Source of the DNA: Prochlorococcus sp. AG-402-B19
GTDB taxonomy: Bacteria > Cyanobacteriota > Cyanobacteriia > PCC-6307 > Cyanobiaceae
Direction: 5' to 3'
Length of the DNA: 64,000 nt
Assembly (NCBI GenBank): GCA_003279615.1
Contig: QCHM01000004.1
Span: 62,001 to 126,000, forward strand
Positions 18,219 through 28,914 of this stretch are shown one piece after another; within the stretch, counting starts at the first letter, position 1, and each line of letters opens with the position of its first letter. A program made the position numbers and the translations under genes. The notes beneath the pieces are model-generated. The model worked only from the letters and a program-made list of their open reading frames with translations. It was not told where the DNA came from and did no database searches.

Positions 18219-19616
18219 ATGGGGCTAATTACTTTGCTTTCTGGCAATAGGAGCGAAAACCTTTTCTTGCCTGCTCATGGCAGAGGTAATGCTCTTCCGA
18301 GAAAGCTAAGAAAGCTGCTCAATATGAGGCCAGGTGTTTGGGATTTGCCTGAGCTCTTTGAAATTGGTGGACCCTTGATTGCTGAGGGAGCAATAGCAGA
18401 AAGTCAGAAGTGTTCTGCCTGCAAAGTTGGGGTTGATAGATGTTGGTATGGAGTCAACGGTGCAACGGGTTTACTACAAAGTTCATTGCTAGCTCTGGCT
18501 CGACCTGGTCAAGCTGTTCTTATGCCAAGGAATATTCATAAAAGCTGTATTCAAGCATGTTTGTTTGGAGGCCTGATCCCAATACTTTTTGACGTCCCTT
18601 TCCTTTCTGATCGAGGTCATGCGTTTGTCTTTGACAGAAGATGGTTGGAAATTGTTTTTAAAAAAGCAAAAGAATTAGATGAGGACATAGCCGCAGTAGT
18701 TCTAGTTAACCCTACATATCAAGGGTATTCGGCAGATATGGAATCTCTAATCAAAGAGATTCATTCACATTCATTGCCAGTATTGGTTGATGAGGCTCAT
18801 GGTGCTTATCTGATAAGTCAAATCAGAGGGGATTTACCTAAATCAGCTTTATCATTTGGGGCTGATCTTGTTGTGCACTCTCTTCATAAATCTGCACCTG
18901 GATTAGTACAGTCATCGGTTTTATGGTCGCAAGGTGACAAGGTTGATCCATTTAAAATAGAGAGAAGTATAGAGTTGCTTCAAACTTCAAGCCCAAGTGC
19001 TTTGTTGTTGGCTTCTTGTGAAAGCTCAATAAATGAACTTATTGAGTCTAAAGGGCAAAAGAAATTAATTTCGCGTATAGAAGAAGCGGAGTCTTTCTCT
19101 GAATTTTTAATTAGCCATGAAGTACCTCTTCTTAAAAACACAGATCCACTAAGAATTATTCTTCACACGTCTAAATTTGGATTGAGTGGTATTGAAGTTG
19201 ATAAAAAGTTTATAAAAAAAAGAGTAATTGGAGAATTACCTGAACCAGGAACCTTAACTTTTTGTCTTGGTTTTTCTTCTCACAGGGGATTAGACAAAAG
19301 ATTTGTAAGCATTTGGAATGAAGTTCTTAAATCTTCTCTTGCTCAACAAAAATGTTTTGTATTTACAAGACCACCTTTTGAACTCGTTTCTAAGCCATAC
19401 AAGCCATGTTCTTTATCTTGGGGATCGAATTTCGAAAAAGTAAAATTGAAGGATTCAATAGGAAGAATTTCTGTCGAGATGGTTTGCCCTTATCCTCCAG
19501 GTATCCCTTTATTAGTTCCTGGCGAGATTTTGGACGAAGCTCGTGTTGATTGGTTGATGGAGCAAAGATCCTTATGGCCTGAGCAAATACCTGATTTTGT
19601 AAGAGTTATTTGTTGA
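18219..19616 (+). CDS. Orn/Lys/Arg decarboxylase family protein (PLP)
   Basis: The 465 residues form a fold-type I PLP enzyme of the Orn/Lys/Arg decarboxylase class. PLP would be bound by K224 in VVHSLHKSAPG; the cofactor-binding segments VNGATGLLQSSLLAL and VLVDEAHGAY are in place. It is much shorter than the inducible E. coli decarboxylases (over 700 residues) and matches the compact cyanobacterial form. Arginine or lysine is the likely substrate, but a role in polyamine synthesis is inference. It lies about 100 bases upstream of cdsA. Confidence 0.88.
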   Translation: MGLITLLSGNRSENLFLPAHGRGNALPRKLRKLLNMRPGVWDLPELFEIGGPLIAEGAIAESQKCSACKVGVDRCWYGVNGATGLLQSSLLALARPGQAVLMPRNIHKSCIQACLFGGLIPILFDVPFLSDRGHAFVFDRRWLEIVFKKAKELDEDIAAVVLVNPTYQGYSADMESLIKEIHSHSLPVLVDEAHGAYLISQIRGDLPKSALSFGADLVVHSLHKSAPGLVQSSVLWSQGDKVDPFKIERSIELLQTSSPSALLLASCESSINELIESKGQKKLISRIEEAESFSEFLISHEVPLLKNTDPLRIILHTSKFGLSGIEVDKKFIKKRVIGELPEPGTLTFCLGFSSHRGLDKRFVSIWNEVLKSSLAQQKCFVFTRPPFELVSKPYKPCSLSWGSNFEKVKLKDSIGRISVEMVCPYPPGIPLLVPGEILDEARVDWLMEQRSLWPEQIPDFVRVIC

Positions 19617-19714
19617 TTAGTAATATCTACTTGTCAGCTATAATGAATTTATTATTAATAAGCCTGTTAAAGAATGTTTTATAAAAGAAAGCTATATTTT
19701 TTTAATCTAATTTA

Positions 19715-20602
19715 ATGTTTTTAGCTGTTTCGAAAAAAAGATTATTGAGTGGCCTATTAATTGGAGCTTTTGGGATTTTTATAGTCTCTCTTGGTAATTG
19801 GTGGTTTTCTATTTCATTAAGCTTGATTGTCCATTTAGCTCTTCTAGAATTCTTCCGAATGGCAGAATTTACTGGTATAAGACCAGCTACTAAGACAACA
19901 TTAGTAGCTTGTCAAATATTACTTTTCTTCACTCAATTATCTTCTCGTGGACATTTGTCAATTGAAATATCAGATGCAATATTACCATTATCGGGTGCTG
20001 CTATTTGTGGTTGGTTATTGCTACAACCAGTTACAGGTTCAATAGCTGATATTGCAGCATCAATATTTGGATTGTTTTATTTGGGATTCTTACCTAGTCA
20101 TTGGATTAAATTAAGAAATCTTTTAGAGACTGATTTAACAAATAATTTCAATTTGATCCCTTCGGATTGGTCGCCAAGTATTACTTTTGGGATGCTAATA
20201 ACTTTTTCTACTTGTTTGATGATAGTTGGATTTGATATTGGATCTTATTTTGTAGGTAAGAAGTTCGGTAATCATTCATTGTCACCAATTTCACCGTCTA
20301 AAACTATTGAAGGTGTTTTCGGTGGATTATTATGTTCAATATTAATAGGAGCTTTTTGTGGGTATTTACTTAGATGGGAGTTTGGAATTTTAATCGGTAT
20401 TTTTATTGGCGTATTGGTTGCAATATTTTCTCTTGTTGGTGACTTGACTGAATCAATGATGAAAAGAAATGCAGGATTAAAAGACTCAGGAGATTTCTTG
20501 CCTGGCCATGGAGGGATTCTTGATAGAATAGATAGTTATTTGTTTACACCAGCTATAGTTTTTTATATAGTAATTCTACTTTCCCCATTAATTATTTCAT
20601 AA
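19715..20602 (+). CDS. cdsA: Phosphatidate cytidylyltransferase (CDP-diglyceride synthase)
   Basis: CdsA makes CDP-diacylglycerol from phosphatidate and CTP at the membrane, the branch point to phosphatidylglycerol. The 295-residue protein has seven or eight hydrophobic segments and the C-terminal family signature MKRNAGLKDSGDFLPGHGG followed by ILDRIDS. The ATG start is clear. It converges on the DUF2993 gene with a 5-base gap. Confidence 0.95.
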   Translation: MFLAVSKKRLLSGLLIGAFGIFIVSLGNWWFSISLSLIVHLALLEFFRMAEFTGIRPATKTTLVACQILLFFTQLSSRGHLSIEISDAILPLSGAAICGWLLLQPVTGSIADIAASIFGLFYLGFLPSHWIKLRNLLETDLTNNFNLIPSDWSPSITFGMLITFSTCLMIVGFDIGSYFVGKKFGNHSLSPISPSKTIEGVFGGLLCSILIGAFCGYLLRWEFGILIGIFIGVLVAIFSLVGDLTESMMKRNAGLKDSGDFLPGHGGILDRIDSYLFTPAIVFYIVILLSPLIIS

Positions 20603-20607
20603 TTAAA

Positions 20608-21240
20608 TTATAAACTAACTGATGATTTTGCGTAAATATTAATTAAATTATTGTTTATATTTATTTTTTCAATAAAGACTTTATCTTCGATAGGGATCTT
20701 CACGAATTTACTATTTTCTTTGCTCTCTAGATATAGTTTTCCTTTTTTTATCATTATATAAACCTTTCCTCCTTTATTGTTATTTGTTTGTTCTTTTGAG
20801 GTTTTAATTATGATCTGATCATTTTTTATGCTTATATCTTCCAATTTGTCTTGATTAAATATTTCCTTGCTTATTATAGACCCAATCCAATTCCAATTGT
20901 TAGATAGCAAAATTGTTTTTAGTGAATTTTCAGATAATGATATTTTAAATTGAATTGAAAAATTGTTTTTCAAATTTAATTCTTTATTATGTAGATTGAA
21001 TATGATATTAATATCATTAGCTTCTAATTCAATTTTATCAAAAAATAGATCTTTATAATTTATATCTTCAGCTATAATTTGTATTTTTTTTATTATCCCC
21101 TTAATGACTTGTGTGGAACTAGCGGCAATATCTATTTTAATTTTTCCAATTTTTTTGCACTCTTTCTTTAGAAAAATTTCGATACCTTTTTCTAATAATT
21201 TTGCAAGTATTCCTTTTTCTTTAATCTGCTTGGCTATCAT
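20608..21240 (-). CDS. DUF2993 family protein
   Basis: The 210-residue lysine- and isoleucine-rich protein resembles the DUF2993 (LmeA-like) family common in cyanobacteria: an N-terminal helical segment (LLEKGIEIFLKKECKKIGKI), a central beta-rich region (IELEANDINIIF) and a C-terminal strand pair. Related proteins bind lipids or sit at membranes, but no function is established here. I chose the ATG at 21240 over the TTG one codon upstream. It follows the hydrolase gene by 4 bases. Confidence 0.65.
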   Translation of the reverse strand: MIAKQIKEKGILAKLLEKGIEIFLKKECKKIGKIKIDIAASSTQVIKGIIKKIQIIAEDINYKDLFFDKIELEANDINIIFNLHNKELNLKNNFSIQFKISLSENSLKTILLSNNWNWIGSIISKEIFNQDKLEDISIKNDQIIIKTSKEQTNNNKGGKVYIMIKKGKLYLESKENSKFVKIPIEDKVFIEKININNNLINIYAKSSVSL

Positions 21241-21244
21241 CAAA

Positions 21245-22150
21245 TTATTGAAATCTTCTCCAGGTCTCAGCGACTAATCTTGGCTCTTCCAGGTGAGGTA
21301 GATGTCCTGATTTCGTTGCTGTTTTTATGTCATTGCTATAGGTGCTATTTGTCTCTTTCTTTTCGTTTTCTGGAATAATTCTATCGTGCTTCCCTAAAAT
21401 AATTTTGAGAGGTTGAGTTGGTTTTGGACGTCCGCAATTAGATACTCCTCCCTGCGCAGCAAACTCTGCAAGTGATGATTGCCAACCAGGAACTTTTAAA
21501 TGTATGGATGCAATTTGTTCTTCTGCTGGGCCAACGCTTCTTGTTGGATCTGCAAATGCTTGTCTGCATAATCCTTTACGAACAAAAGGTTGGCTAAGGA
21601 AGTAGGCTCCAAAATGATTTAACGGCCAGGGTATCTTTGGGTTTTTACCTGCTAACCCTGCTGGTGATAAAAGAAGTAACTTATTGATTTTTTGGGGGTT
21701 TTGTCTTGCAAGCTCCAGAGCTAACGCTCCTCCCATTGAGGCGCCTATTAACCCTATAGATTGATCTTCTGAAAAATAGTTTAAAACAGAATTCAAATGT
21801 TTCATTAAATATTTAAATCCATATTTGTTGCCAGTAGATCTTGGACAAAAACCAAATCCATATAGGTCTGGAATAATCAATCTATTACTCTTTTTCAGAA
21901 AAGGAGTGAGACGCCTATATTCAAGAAAGCAACTATCAAAACCGTGAAGGAGAATAACTTTTTCCCCATTGCCCGTTAAAACTATTGGAAATAATTCTGA
22001 CTTATTTTGTGAAACCCCTTCTAGATGTATCCACTTAAGATCTTCAAAAAGTGTACATGCTTGCTTATCAATGATTTGATCTTTTATAGTTTTTATGTAG
22101 GCTTTAGAAGCATTTGTTGGACTTATATAATCACTTTTTTCTTGATTCAA
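21245..22150 (-). CDS. Alpha/beta-fold hydrolase
   Basis: The 301 residues carry the oxyanion segment VILLHGFDSCFLEYRRL, the nucleophile elbow IGASMGGALALEL (serine) and a late histidine in SGHLPHLEEP, the full triad of the family. The substrate is unknown. The start codon is TTG. It sits 12 bases after the GldA-like gene and 4 bases before the DUF2993 gene, so the three probably form one transcription unit. Confidence 0.88.
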   Translation of the reverse strand: MNQEKSDYISPTNASKAYIKTIKDQIIDKQACTLFEDLKWIHLEGVSQNKSELFPIVLTGNGEKVILLHGFDSCFLEYRRLTPFLKKSNRLIIPDLYGFGFCPRSTGNKYGFKYLMKHLNSVLNYFSEDQSIGLIGASMGGALALELARQNPQKINKLLLLSPAGLAGKNPKIPWPLNHFGAYFLSQPFVRKGLCRQAFADPTRSVGPAEEQIASIHLKVPGWQSSLAEFAAQGGVSNCGRPKPTQPLKIILGKHDRIIPENEKKETNSTYSNDIKTATKSGHLPHLEEPRLVAETWRRFQ

Positions 22151-22162
22151 AATTCTTAAATA

Positions 22163-23275
22163 TTATTTTAATCTTAGGTTAGAAGTTGTTGGTAAGGATT
22201 TATAACTTTGAATTGCTTCTAAAAGATCTTTTTCATTTATTGTAAAAGGTAATTTATGTATGTCTGAGTCATTCTTGCATGCAAACTCGCATGCCTTATA
22301 TATTTCATTTGTAGTAGCATTCCTTAGAGATATAGACTCGATAGAAATAGGTAGATTTAATTGCGATAAAAAATTAATAAGTTGTGATTTAGCTTGTTTT
22401 GGTAATTGACTATTTGAATTTTTTTCTTCTAAATATAATTGTACGAGCAGACCAAATCCAACTAGTTCCCCATGAAGTGGTTTGCTTTTATATGAAAGTT
22501 GAGTTAATCCATTATGTATAGGATGCGCTGCAGCTGTTCTGCATCTAACACCTCCTAGACCACCAATAATACCAGCAGTGAGAGCACATCCTTCTGCAAC
22601 AATTTCCCAGGAATTGCTTAGTGGATCTTTGAAAGCATTATGGCCGTTTAGAAATAACTGATCTCTTAAAACCCTAGCCATTTGAACTGCTTGTTGTACG
22701 AAACCATCTTGGCTTGTACTACTTGTTAAGGATGATTCATACCATTTGGCAACAGCATCTGCTATACCGCTAGCAAGCGTTCTTGGGGGGGCAGTTCGAA
22801 CAATGCTGTGATCAAAAATCAATAAGTTAGGACATCTTTTTAAAGCTACGTCTTTAATAAATTTTCCATCAGGGGTATAGATATTAGATAAAGCAGTCCA
22901 TCCAGCACAAGTAGAAGCGCTCAAAGGAACAGTAATACAATTAACGTCAAGTAAATCAGCTATTAATTTGCCTGCATCAAGAACCTTTCCTCCCCCTGCT
23001 GCAATAATTGCATCGCAATTATTGTTTTTTGAGAATTTATATGCTTTTTGGATATCTAATTCACAACAATCGTGATGTAAATCTAAAGATAATGCTTGAA
23101 TTCCTTTTAATAGAAGATCTTTTTTAAAAGAAGTTCTTAATCTCTTTGTAGTGCTACTTCTACCTAATATTAAAGGTTTTTTGCATAATTTAGTAATTAA
23201 TTCTAATGATTTATGCCAAGCCCCTTCTCCTCTAATTACATTTAATGGCGATATGTTGTGAATATTTAGAGACAT
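22163..23275 (-). CDS. GldA-like iron-containing polyol dehydrogenase
   Basis: The 370-residue protein matches glycerol dehydrogenase-type members of the iron-containing alcohol dehydrogenase superfamily. It has the NAD-binding GGGKVLDAGKLIAD, the segment TVPLSASTCAGWTALSNIY and metal-ligand candidates in SGIADAVAKWYE (Asp), AAAHPIHNGL (His) and SKPLHGELVGFGL (His). Glycerol or a related polyol is the expected substrate. It is 29 bases downstream of clpC on the same strand. Confidence 0.85.
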   Translation of the reverse strand: MSLNIHNISPLNVIRGEGAWHKSLELITKLCKKPLILGRSSTTKRLRTSFKKDLLLKGIQALSLDLHHDCCELDIQKAYKFSKNNNCDAIIAAGGGKVLDAGKLIADLLDVNCITVPLSASTCAGWTALSNIYTPDGKFIKDVALKRCPNLLIFDHSIVRTAPPRTLASGIADAVAKWYESSLTSSTSQDGFVQQAVQMARVLRDQLFLNGHNAFKDPLSNSWEIVAEGCALTAGIIGGLGGVRCRTAAAHPIHNGLTQLSYKSKPLHGELVGFGLLVQLYLEEKNSNSQLPKQAKSQLINFLSQLNLPISIESISLRNATTNEIYKACEFACKNDSDIHKLPFTINEKDLLEAIQSYKSLPTTSNLRLK

Positions 23276-23304
23276 ATAATGTAGGTATCTTTTCTATTCA
23301 GTAT

Positions 23305-25872
23305 TTAGACAGTTGCACCTGCTAATTCGGGTGTGGAACTATCTTTGCCAAGATGTTTAACAATTACTTTTTTACTCTCATCAATATCAACCTCAGCTTT
23401 GTCTCCATCTTTTATCCTTCCTGACAAAAACTCTTCAGCAAGACTATCTTCTAGAAGTCTCATTACTGCTCGCCTTAGAGGTCTTGCTCCATAAGAGGGG
23501 TTGTAACCTTCTTCAACTAATCTTTCTTTGAAATCTTCAGACACAGTCAAGGATATTCCTTTCTCTTTTATTCTTAAAAATACTTCTTTTAACATTATTT
23601 CGGCAATATCTTTAACTTCATTTCTGGATAGTTGTCTGAATACAATAATCTCATCTAACCTATTAAGAAATTCAGGTCGGAAATATTGTTTTAGCTCTTC
23701 ATTTACTAACGATTTAATTCGATTGTATTGACTGTCTTCTAAATTCTCACCTGAGAATTCAAAGCCTAATCCTCCCCCTCCTTTTTCTATAACTTTTGAC
23801 CCAATATTTGAAGTCATAATTATTAATGTGTTTTTGAAATCAACAGTTCTTCCTTTTGAGTCAGTCAATCTACCTTCTTCAAGTAATTGCAGGAGAAGAT
23901 TAAAAACATCTGGGTGTGCTTTCTCTATTTCATCAAACAAAACGACTGTATAAGGTCTTCTTCTAACAGCTTCTGTTAATTGTCCCCCTTCATTGAAACC
24001 AACATAGCCAGGAGGAGAGCCTATTAGCTTGCTAACGGTATGCCTTTCCATGAATTCAGACATATCAAGTCGAATCATTGCTTCTTCACTACCAAAGAAG
24101 TATGCAGCTAAAGCCTTAGTTAGTTCAGTTTTTCCTACACCAGTTGGACCAGAAAAAATAAAACTAGCGATTGGTCTATTTGGATTTTTAAGACCAACTC
24201 TTGCTCTTCTAATAGCTTTTGAAACAGCCTTTACAGCTTCATCTTGTCCTATCAATCTTTGATGTAATGTTTCTTCCATGTTTAAAAGTTTAACTGATTC
24301 ACTTTCAGTTAATTTCTGCACAGGAACACCTGTCCATGATGCAACAATATGAGCAATATCTTCTTCATTAACAATAGGTTGTGAGACTTTTAATTCATTA
24401 CTCTTGTTAACACCTTGATCAGCACTTTCTGTTTTTAACTCTGCATTATTATTTGAATTGGAATCAGAATTTATTGAAGTTTTTTGTCTTATATTTTGTA
24501 AAAGGTTTCTGATTTTTTCTCTAAGTTCTACCTCTTTTTCCCTAAGTTCACCAGCCTGAGTGAAGTTTTGATCTCTTATTGCTTCTTCTTTATTCTTTTG
24601 TATTTCTCTTAATTCTTTATCAACTTCTTTAGCTTCTGGGGGTAATTTGGAGTTAAGTAATCTTACCCTGCTACCGGCTTCGTCAATTAGATCAATGGCT
24701 TTGTCAGGTAAAAAACGATCTGAAATGTATCTATCTCCAAGATTCGCAGCAGCGTTTAAAGCTTCGTCTGTAATTTTTAATCTGTGATGCTGCTCGTATC
24801 TTTCTCTTAATCCTTTAAGTATTTCAATAGTATCTGTAATTGAAGGTTCTCCAATCATTACAGGCTGGAATCTTCTTTCTAGGGCAGCATCTCTTTCAAT
24901 ATGCTTTCGGTATTCATCCAAAGTTGTAGCTCCAATGCATTGAAGCTCTCCTCTGGCTAAAGCAGGCTTTAAGATGTTTGCGGCGTCAATTGCACCCTCC
25001 GCAGCTCCTGCTCCAATTAATGTATGAACTTCATCTATAACTAAAATAACGTTCCCAGCAGATTTAATTTCCTCCATTATCTTTTTCAATCTTTCTTCAA
25101 ATTCACCTCTATATTTCGTTCCAGCTACAAGTAGACCAATATCAAGTGTTAAGACTCTTTTCTCTTCAAGAATGTCTGGTATGTTTCCCTGTTGAATTCT
25201 TTGTGCAAGTCCTTCAGCAATTGCTGTCTTTCCTACTCCTGGTTCTCCAATTAAAACTGGATTATTTTTAGTTCTTCTTCCCAATATTTGAATTACACGG
25301 TCGATTTCTTCATGTCTTCCTACTACTGGATCAAGTTTTGATTCACTAGCTAATTTTGTTAGGTTAGTGCCAAATTCATCGAGAGTCGCCGTTTTGGCTG
25401 ATCCTTTAGATGTGCCTGCACCAGTTGTTACCTCTGCTGTTTCTCCGAGCATTCGAACAACTTGCGTTCTAACTTTTGTTAGATCAACCCCTAGATTTTC
25501 TAAAACTCTTGCGGCTACTCCTTCTCCCTCTCTTATCAGACCAAGTAATAAATGTTCAGTACCTATGTAGTTATGACCTAATTGACGAGCTTCTTCTAAG
25601 GAAAGTTCTAGAACTCTTTTAGCTCTTGGAGTAAAGGGAATTTCTACAGCAACAAATCCTGATCCTCTACCTATAATTTTTTCAACTTCTACTCTTGAAT
25701 CTTTAAGGTTGACCCCCATTGATTTAAGAACTTTTGCGGCGACTCCAGTTCCTTCTCCTATAAGACCTAAAAGAATTTGTTCGGTTCCAACAAAGTTATG
25801 CCCTAGGCGTCTTGCCTCTTCTTGAGCAAGCATGATCACTTTTATTGCCTTTTCTGTAAACCTCTCAAACAT
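23305..25872 (-). CDS. clpC: ATP-dependent Clp protease ATP-binding subunit ClpC
   Basis: ClpC unfolds proteins and feeds them to ClpP. The 855 residues contain two N-domain repeats (residues 1-150), a first AAA module with [12 protein letters not shown], a UVR-like coiled region ([17 protein letters not shown]), and a second AAA module with [16 protein letters not shown]. The ATG start is clear. In cyanobacteria and plastids ClpC is essential. A spacer of about 190 bases separates it from rimI and must hold its promoter. Confidence 0.97.
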   Translation of the reverse strand: MFERFTEKAIKVIMLAQEEARRLGHNFVGTEQILLGLIGEGTGVAAKVLKSMGVNLKDSRVEVEKIIGRGSGFVAVEIPFTPRAKRVLELSLEEARQLGHNYIGTEHLLLGLIREGEGVAARVLENLGVDLTKVRTQVVRMLGETAEVTTGAGTSKGSAKTATLDEFGTNLTKLASESKLDPVVGRHEEIDRVIQILGRRTKNNPVLIGEPGVGKTAIAEGLAQRIQQGNIPDILEEKRVLTLDIGLLVAGTKYRGEFEERLKKIMEEIKSAGNVILVIDEVHTLIGAGAAEGAIDAANILKPALARGELQCIGATTLDEYRKHIERDAALERRFQPVMIGEPSITDTIEILKGLRERYEQHHRLKITDEALNAAANLGDRYISDRFLPDKAIDLIDEAGSRVRLLNSKLPPEAKEVDKELREIQKNKEEAIRDQNFTQAGELREKEVELREKIRNLLQNIRQKTSINSDSNSNNNAELKTESADQGVNKSNELKVSQPIVNEEDIAHIVASWTGVPVQKLTESESVKLLNMEETLHQRLIGQDEAVKAVSKAIRRARVGLKNPNRPIASFIFSGPTGVGKTELTKALAAYFFGSEEAMIRLDMSEFMERHTVSKLIGSPPGYVGFNEGGQLTEAVRRRPYTVVLFDEIEKAHPDVFNLLLQLLEEGRLTDSKGRTVDFKNTLIIMTSNIGSKVIEKGGGGLGFEFSGENLEDSQYNRIKSLVNEELKQYFRPEFLNRLDEIIVFRQLSRNEVKDIAEIMLKEVFLRIKEKGISLTVSEDFKERLVEEGYNPSYGARPLRRAVMRLLEDSLAEEFLSGRIKDGDKAEVDIDESKKVIVKHLGKDSSTPELAGATV

Positions 25873-26064
25873 TTAGCTTTGACCATTTACTATTTAACCC
25901 AATTTATCAGGGTTAAGTGTGAAATGTGTACGGTTAGGTTTTTTTTTATAAAGGGTAAATAATAAATGTTCATTGAAAAATAATAAAAAGTACTTATTAA
26001 TGCAAAATTGATGCAAAGCGGTCAATTTATTTGTTTAAGTTTCGGTAAACCGTACTTATTTATT

Positions 26065-26520
26065 TCATTTATGTTTTTTGAATTGTTTAGTGAAGATAAT
26101 GGCATTACTTCCGTCTTTGTAAAAATTGGATCTATACCTTTCAATTTTAAAGCCCATGGATTTGTAAAAAGCTTTAGCTTGTTCATTTGTGTCTTTAACT
26201 TCTAAATACATTTGATTTGTTCGAAGTACTTTTGGATGTTTGATTAAGTTTGATATGAGAAGTTTTCCTAGACCTTTTCTTTGTTCTGTGGGATGCACAG
26301 CTAGGGATGTTATATGTAATTCGTCTATTATTAACCAGGCTGAACATAATCCTAATAATTTCTTAGTTTCAAGGTCTATGACTCCAAGGCAAATTCTTTT
26401 GGGGTTAGTAAGTTCATCTTCCCATTGAGATTTAGACCAAAGACCTTTTAATGATTTTTGATCTAGATCGATACAAGCATTTAAATGCATTATTCCAAGT
26501 TGGATTATTGTGAGTTTCAT
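26065..26520 (-). CDS. rimI: GNAT N-acetyltransferase, RimI-like
   Basis: The 151-residue protein has the acetyl-CoA loop VHPTEQRKGLGKLLISNLI and the C-terminal NEQAKAFYKSMGFK typical of RimI, which acetylates the N-terminal alanine of ribosomal protein bS18 in E. coli. The frame extends two codons further to a TTG, but the ATG at 26520 is preferred. It diverges from lysA with a 97-base shared spacer. Confidence 0.85.
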   Translation of the reverse strand: MKLTIIQLGIMHLNACIDLDQKSLKGLWSKSQWEDELTNPKRICLGVIDLETKKLLGLCSAWLIIDELHITSLAVHPTEQRKGLGKLLISNLIKHPKVLRTNQMYLEVKDTNEQAKAFYKSMGFKIERYRSNFYKDGSNAIIFTKQFKKHK

Positions 26521-26617
26521 TTCCAACTTTTAATTGATTCATTCCTCTTTCTTCAAAAAGAATAGCAATTGGTTGATTGATCTCTAGATTGGCTAAATAT
26601 TCAAGTAAAAACTTTCT

Positions 26618-27982
26618 ATGCTTGGCTCAAAAGCTTTTGAACCCAATAGGGATATTGATAGTCCAAATCGAAATATAGCTCCAATCACATCAGAAATTAA
26701 TGATAGTGAAAAATTATTGGTTGGAGGCTGTCAATTAAGTGAACTTGCTAAAAAATATGGAACACCTCTTTATGTTTTTGATGAGTTGTCACTTAGGACT
26801 GCATGCAAAACTTATATTTCTTCTTTAAAGAAGCATTATCCTGGCGATTATCTTCCTTTATATGCATCAAAAGCTAATAGTTCGTTAGCGATATGTGCAA
26901 TTATTGCCTCAGAAGGTTTTGGACTTGACGCTGTATCAGAAGGTGAATTGCTAACTGCCTTAAAGGGTGGCGTCAAAGGTGAGAATATTGTTTTTCATGG
27001 AAATAACAAGTCTCGTGATGAATTGTTTTTTGCTTATCAAAATAATGTGACTATTGTTTTAGATAATAATCACGATATTGAATTACTAAAAAATATTGCT
27101 TCTGAAGGAAAACCAGCAAAGTTAATGTTGCGGTTTACCCCCGGTATTGAGTGCCATACTCATGAATATATTAGAACTGGCCATTTAGATAGCAAATTTG
27201 GATTTGACCCTGATCAGGTTGAGTCTGTTTTACAAGAATTAAAAATGTATAAGTGGGCAAATTTAACTGGTTTACATGCTCATATAGGGTCTCAAATCTT
27301 CGAGGTTCAACCTCATGTCGATCTTGCTGGTGTTATGGCTGATACTTTAAAGCTTGCTAGAAAAATTGGTCATCCAATCGCTGATTTAAATCTAGGCGGA
27401 GGTCTAGGTATTAAATATGTACAAGAAGATAATCCACCATCTATTGATAAATGGGTTGAAGTTATATCTAAGGCTGTTGTCATCGCTTGTAGTGAAAGAA
27501 ATCTAGATTTACCAAGATTAATGTGTGAACCTGGCAGATCTCTTGTTGCTAATTCTTGTCTAACTATCTATAAGATTGGAGCAAAAAAAATTGTTCCTGG
27601 AATTAGAACTTATTTATCTGTTGATGGAGGGATGAGTGATAATCCTCGTCCAATAACTTATCAATCTCTATATAGTTCCTGCTTGGTGGATAAACCATTG
27701 GATTCAAATTGTGAAAAAGTTACTATTGCAGGTAAGCATTGTGAATCTGGAGATATCTTGTTGAAAGATTTTTCTCTTCCTTCTTGCGAAAGTGGCGATT
27801 TCCTTGCTGTATTTGGAACAGGAGCATATAACTATTCTATGAGTTCTAATTACAATAGAATTCCTAGACCTGCCACAGTTATTGTTGGAGACGGTTGCGT
27901 CGACTTAATACAAAGGAGAGAGCTTCCAGAAGACCTATTGCAATTAGATGTATTACCTGATCGCTTTATTACCAACAATTAG
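26618..27982 (+). CDS. lysA: Diaminopimelate decarboxylase
   Basis: LysA makes lysine from meso-diaminopimelate. The PLP lysine is K85 in YASKANSSLAI; the glycine-rich phosphate segment NLGGGLGIKY, the substrate segment CEPGRSLVAN and the active-site ESGDIL (GKHCESGDIL) are present. At 454 residues it is normal. The ATG start is clear. It is the first gene of a tight rightward run with dacA (29-base gap) and uppS. Confidence 0.96.
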   Translation: MLGSKAFEPNRDIDSPNRNIAPITSEINDSEKLLVGGCQLSELAKKYGTPLYVFDELSLRTACKTYISSLKKHYPGDYLPLYASKANSSLAICAIIASEGFGLDAVSEGELLTALKGGVKGENIVFHGNNKSRDELFFAYQNNVTIVLDNNHDIELLKNIASEGKPAKLMLRFTPGIECHTHEYIRTGHLDSKFGFDPDQVESVLQELKMYKWANLTGLHAHIGSQIFEVQPHVDLAGVMADTLKLARKIGHPIADLNLGGGLGIKYVQEDNPPSIDKWVEVISKAVVIACSERNLDLPRLMCEPGRSLVANSCLTIYKIGAKKIVPGIRTYLSVDGGMSDNPRPITYQSLYSSCLVDKPLDSNCEKVTIAGKHCESGDILLKDFSLPSCESGDFLAVFGTGAYNYSMSSNYNRIPRPATVIVGDGCVDLIQRRELPEDLLQLDVLPDRFITNN

Positions 27983-28011
27983 GTAAGTTAAAATAACGTT
28001 GGGGTATAGGA

Positions 28012-28914
28012 GTGAATTTTTGGTGGTTTATAAACTTGCGAGTACTCCTTGATGTCTTATTTGCTTCTGCTTTAGGTGTCCTCCTTTTTACAAGAGTTAA
28101 AGAGCAAAGGACATTATGGCTTTTAAGAGGTTATCTCTTTTTAGTTTCATTGGCTTGGTTTGTTCAGAGATTTGCGAATTTACCAATTACTTCAAAACTT
28201 GTTGACGCATTGGTTTTAGCTTGTTCATTATCTTTAGCAATTTTATGGCAAGGAGAATTACGAAGATTAATGGAATTATTAGGTACAGGAAGACTAGCTG
28301 TGATTCTTGGCAATACACAAAAAGAATTTAGGGCAAGTTCTAATACTTTTGCTCAACTAACTGAAGCTGCAGGTCGATTATCACAAAATAGAAAAGGTGC
28401 ACTAATTGTTGTTGATATGGGTAGTGACTTACGCCCTGAGGACTTCCTTTTCCCTGGAGTTCCAATAGATGCTCAATTATCATCAGAATTGCTATTAAAT
28501 CTTTTTGCGGCAGATACTCCTCTTCATGATGGAGCTGTTTTGGTCAAGGGAAATAGAATTATTTCAGCAGGAGTAATATTGCCTCTTTCAAGACAAGGAA
28601 TTAGCAGATATGGAACTAGACATTTGGCGGCCTTGGGCATAACTGAACGATTTGATCGATGTATTTGTGTTGTCGTTTCAGAAGAATCAGGTACCTTATC
28701 TTTAGCTAGTCAGGGACGACTTGAACGACCTATAACAAGCAGTCGTTTGCTTGATCTTTTAAAAGAATTGTTGGATCCTTCAAATTCATCTTCATCTAAG
28801 TCCACCAGCATTAATTCTTCATTGAAAAACAATTCCACTAATATTGAACCTAAAGTTGGCCAATCTAGGTCTAATCTTGGGAAAACCAATGACAGTAAGG
28901 AGTCTTTGAATTGA
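28012..28914 (+). CDS. dacA: Diadenylate cyclase (c-di-AMP synthase), CdaA type
   Basis: The enzyme joins two ATP into the second messenger c-di-AMP. Three N-terminal hydrophobic segments (within residues 1-75) anchor it in the membrane. The DAC domain has the catalytic DGA at residues 173-175 and the GTRH motif at 201-204. A Ser/Asn-rich C-terminal tail of about 45 residues follows. Start is GTG with GGAG five bases upstream. Its TGA overlaps the TTG of uppS by four bases, so the two should be translationally coupled. In cyanobacteria c-di-AMP is linked to potassium, osmotic and night-time control. Confidence 0.95.
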   Translation: MNFWWFINLRVLLDVLFASALGVLLFTRVKEQRTLWLLRGYLFLVSLAWFVQRFANLPITSKLVDALVLACSLSLAILWQGELRRLMELLGTGRLAVILGNTQKEFRASSNTFAQLTEAAGRLSQNRKGALIVVDMGSDLRPEDFLFPGVPIDAQLSSELLLNLFAADTPLHDGAVLVKGNRIISAGVILPLSRQGISRYGTRHLAALGITERFDRCICVVVSEESGTLSLASQGRLERPITSSRLLDLLKELLDPSNSSSSKSTSINSSLKNNSTNIEPKVGQSRSNLGKTNDSKESLN

